Shown here: piece after piece, positions 63,347-64,000 of the stretch
How the letters are laid out: each line of letters begins with the position of its first letter
Position numbering within the stretch: the first letter of the stretch is position 1
NCBI GenBank assembly: GCA_024195265.1
Contig: JAJLRJ010000009.1
Location: forward strand, 2,425,001 to 2,489,000
Origin: Dendrophyllia cribrosa
Taxonomy: Eukaryota > Cnidaria > Anthozoa > Scleractinia > Dendrophylliidae
Length of the DNA stretch: 64,000 bases
Direction: 5' to 3'
Position numbers and translations under genes: made by a program
Notes under the pieces: generated by a model
Databases searched by the model: none
What the model saw: the letters and a program-made list of their open reading frames with translations, nothing else
What the model was told of the DNA's origin: nothing

Positions 63347-63706
63347 TAACTGAAGAGGAGCCTGGGATTTATGAGTCATCTTTGACCCTTGATCCAAATA
63401 TCAAAATAAACTTAAACGGAAAAAAATACAGGATTTCACACACCGGCACAAAAGTTGGATGAAACCACAAAAAATGACTCATAGCTTGACATGCGGAAGA
63501 ACGAGTTACATGGAGAGTGTGTCTACTATCTTGCACAAACAAAATATTATAAAAGTGAAGTTTGCAAAGGAACAGCACACGATTTTACCGGAACTAGAAA
63601 TGCTGGAGTGGTGTTTTGAAAACTATTGAATTGTCAAGTGTATATCAAATAAATAGCAACCCCTCCCCTCCCCCCAAGACCTTAGCCAAGGGGCTTGTCA
63701 ATGAAA

Positions 63707-63806
63707 TCACGAGGTTTGCCTGCTGATGCTCGGCCCAATAACTTTGTTATCTAGAAGAACCTCAAGTTCTTTACTGATTCTTGCACTCCTGTGGTTTGTC
63801 ACCATC
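63707..63806 (-). CDS. Candidate last exon of a gene beyond the right edge
   Basis: CATTCTTTGCAG at 63818-63807 is a good acceptor. In one frame the exon reads MVTNHRSARISKELEVLLDN and KVIGPSISRQTS, then TGA at 63709-63707. The peptide is not recognised. No partner exon lies in the remaining 190 bp. Confidence 0.28.
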
Positions 63807-64000
63807 CTGCAAAGAATGCGACATCAATGAGTATAACTGCAGTAGCCATCCAGTTAGGACCATTACTACTCTCTCCTGATGTTATTCCAGCATTTTGTCA
63901 AGTTTCCCTAATGGTTCAATCACTGTTACTCATTAATACACCTGGGTGGAGACAGACAATGTGGAGTTGGGTTTCTTGTTTAAACCATAATAATCCGGGA

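Larger units (their letters stand above)
58296..63706. other. Intergenic region right of the tetraspanin gene
   Basis: No exon could be supported. It is filled by the hairpin at 58637-58864, MITEs at 58970, 62582, 62788 and 63067, the tRNA-like foldback at 60444-60918, SINE pieces and the nested pair at 61172-62210. Confidence 0.6.

Overview
This is a window of animal nuclear DNA: AT-rich, intron-dense and crowded with short DNA transposons. The predicted proteins look like cnidarian or vertebrate orthologues. Together with the many foldback and TA- or TTAA-flanked elements, this makes an anthozoan such as a stony coral the best guess. That is inference; no species marker was seen. There is no bacterial or viral gene content.

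Four complete protein-coding genes were assembled by hand from splice sites, reading-frame phase and family similarity. (1) 2532-8517, minus: a 4-exon cationic amino acid transporter (SLC7A CAT type, 581 aa). (2) 14073-30990, minus: an 11-exon type I protein arginine methyltransferase of the PRMT1/PRMT8 group (377 aa), including an 11-nt microexon. (3) 35469-47824, minus: a 27-exon meiotic HORMA-domain protein (HORMAD/Hop1 family, 581 aa). It has a second 11-nt microexon, a central PHD finger plus winged-helix module, and a basic C-terminal tail that could be a closure motif. (4) 51561-58295, plus: a 7-exon tetraspanin (239 aa). The HORMAD and tetraspanin genes are divergent. A possible last exon of a fifth, minus-strand gene lies at 63707-63806.

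The rest is intronic or intergenic and mostly repeats. The clearest element is a 2.64-kb insertion at 25146-27786 in PRMT1 intron 3. Its split direct repeats are ordered A1 - internal - B1 A2 B2, the layout of Ngaro-type (DIRS-like) tyrosine-recombinase retrotransposons, but it has no recognisable reverse transcriptase or recombinase, so it looks non-autonomous. Six different TTAA-flanked elements are present, along with several TA-flanked MITE families (one with four copies), foldbacks with 8-, 9- or 14-bp target duplications, a 106-bp satellite-like repeat in introns of two genes, and tRNA-derived SINE-like pieces.

The genes do not form one pathway. An arginine/lysine transporter sits next to an arginine methyltransferase, and next comes a meiotic axis protein, but nothing in the sequence links them. 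The points most worth a second look are the two 11-nt microexons, the Hop1-like PHD/winged-helix module in an animal HORMAD, a GC-AG intron directly after the PHD exon, the hairpin and MITE flanking the exon that starts the PHD finger, and the Ngaro-type non-autonomous element.
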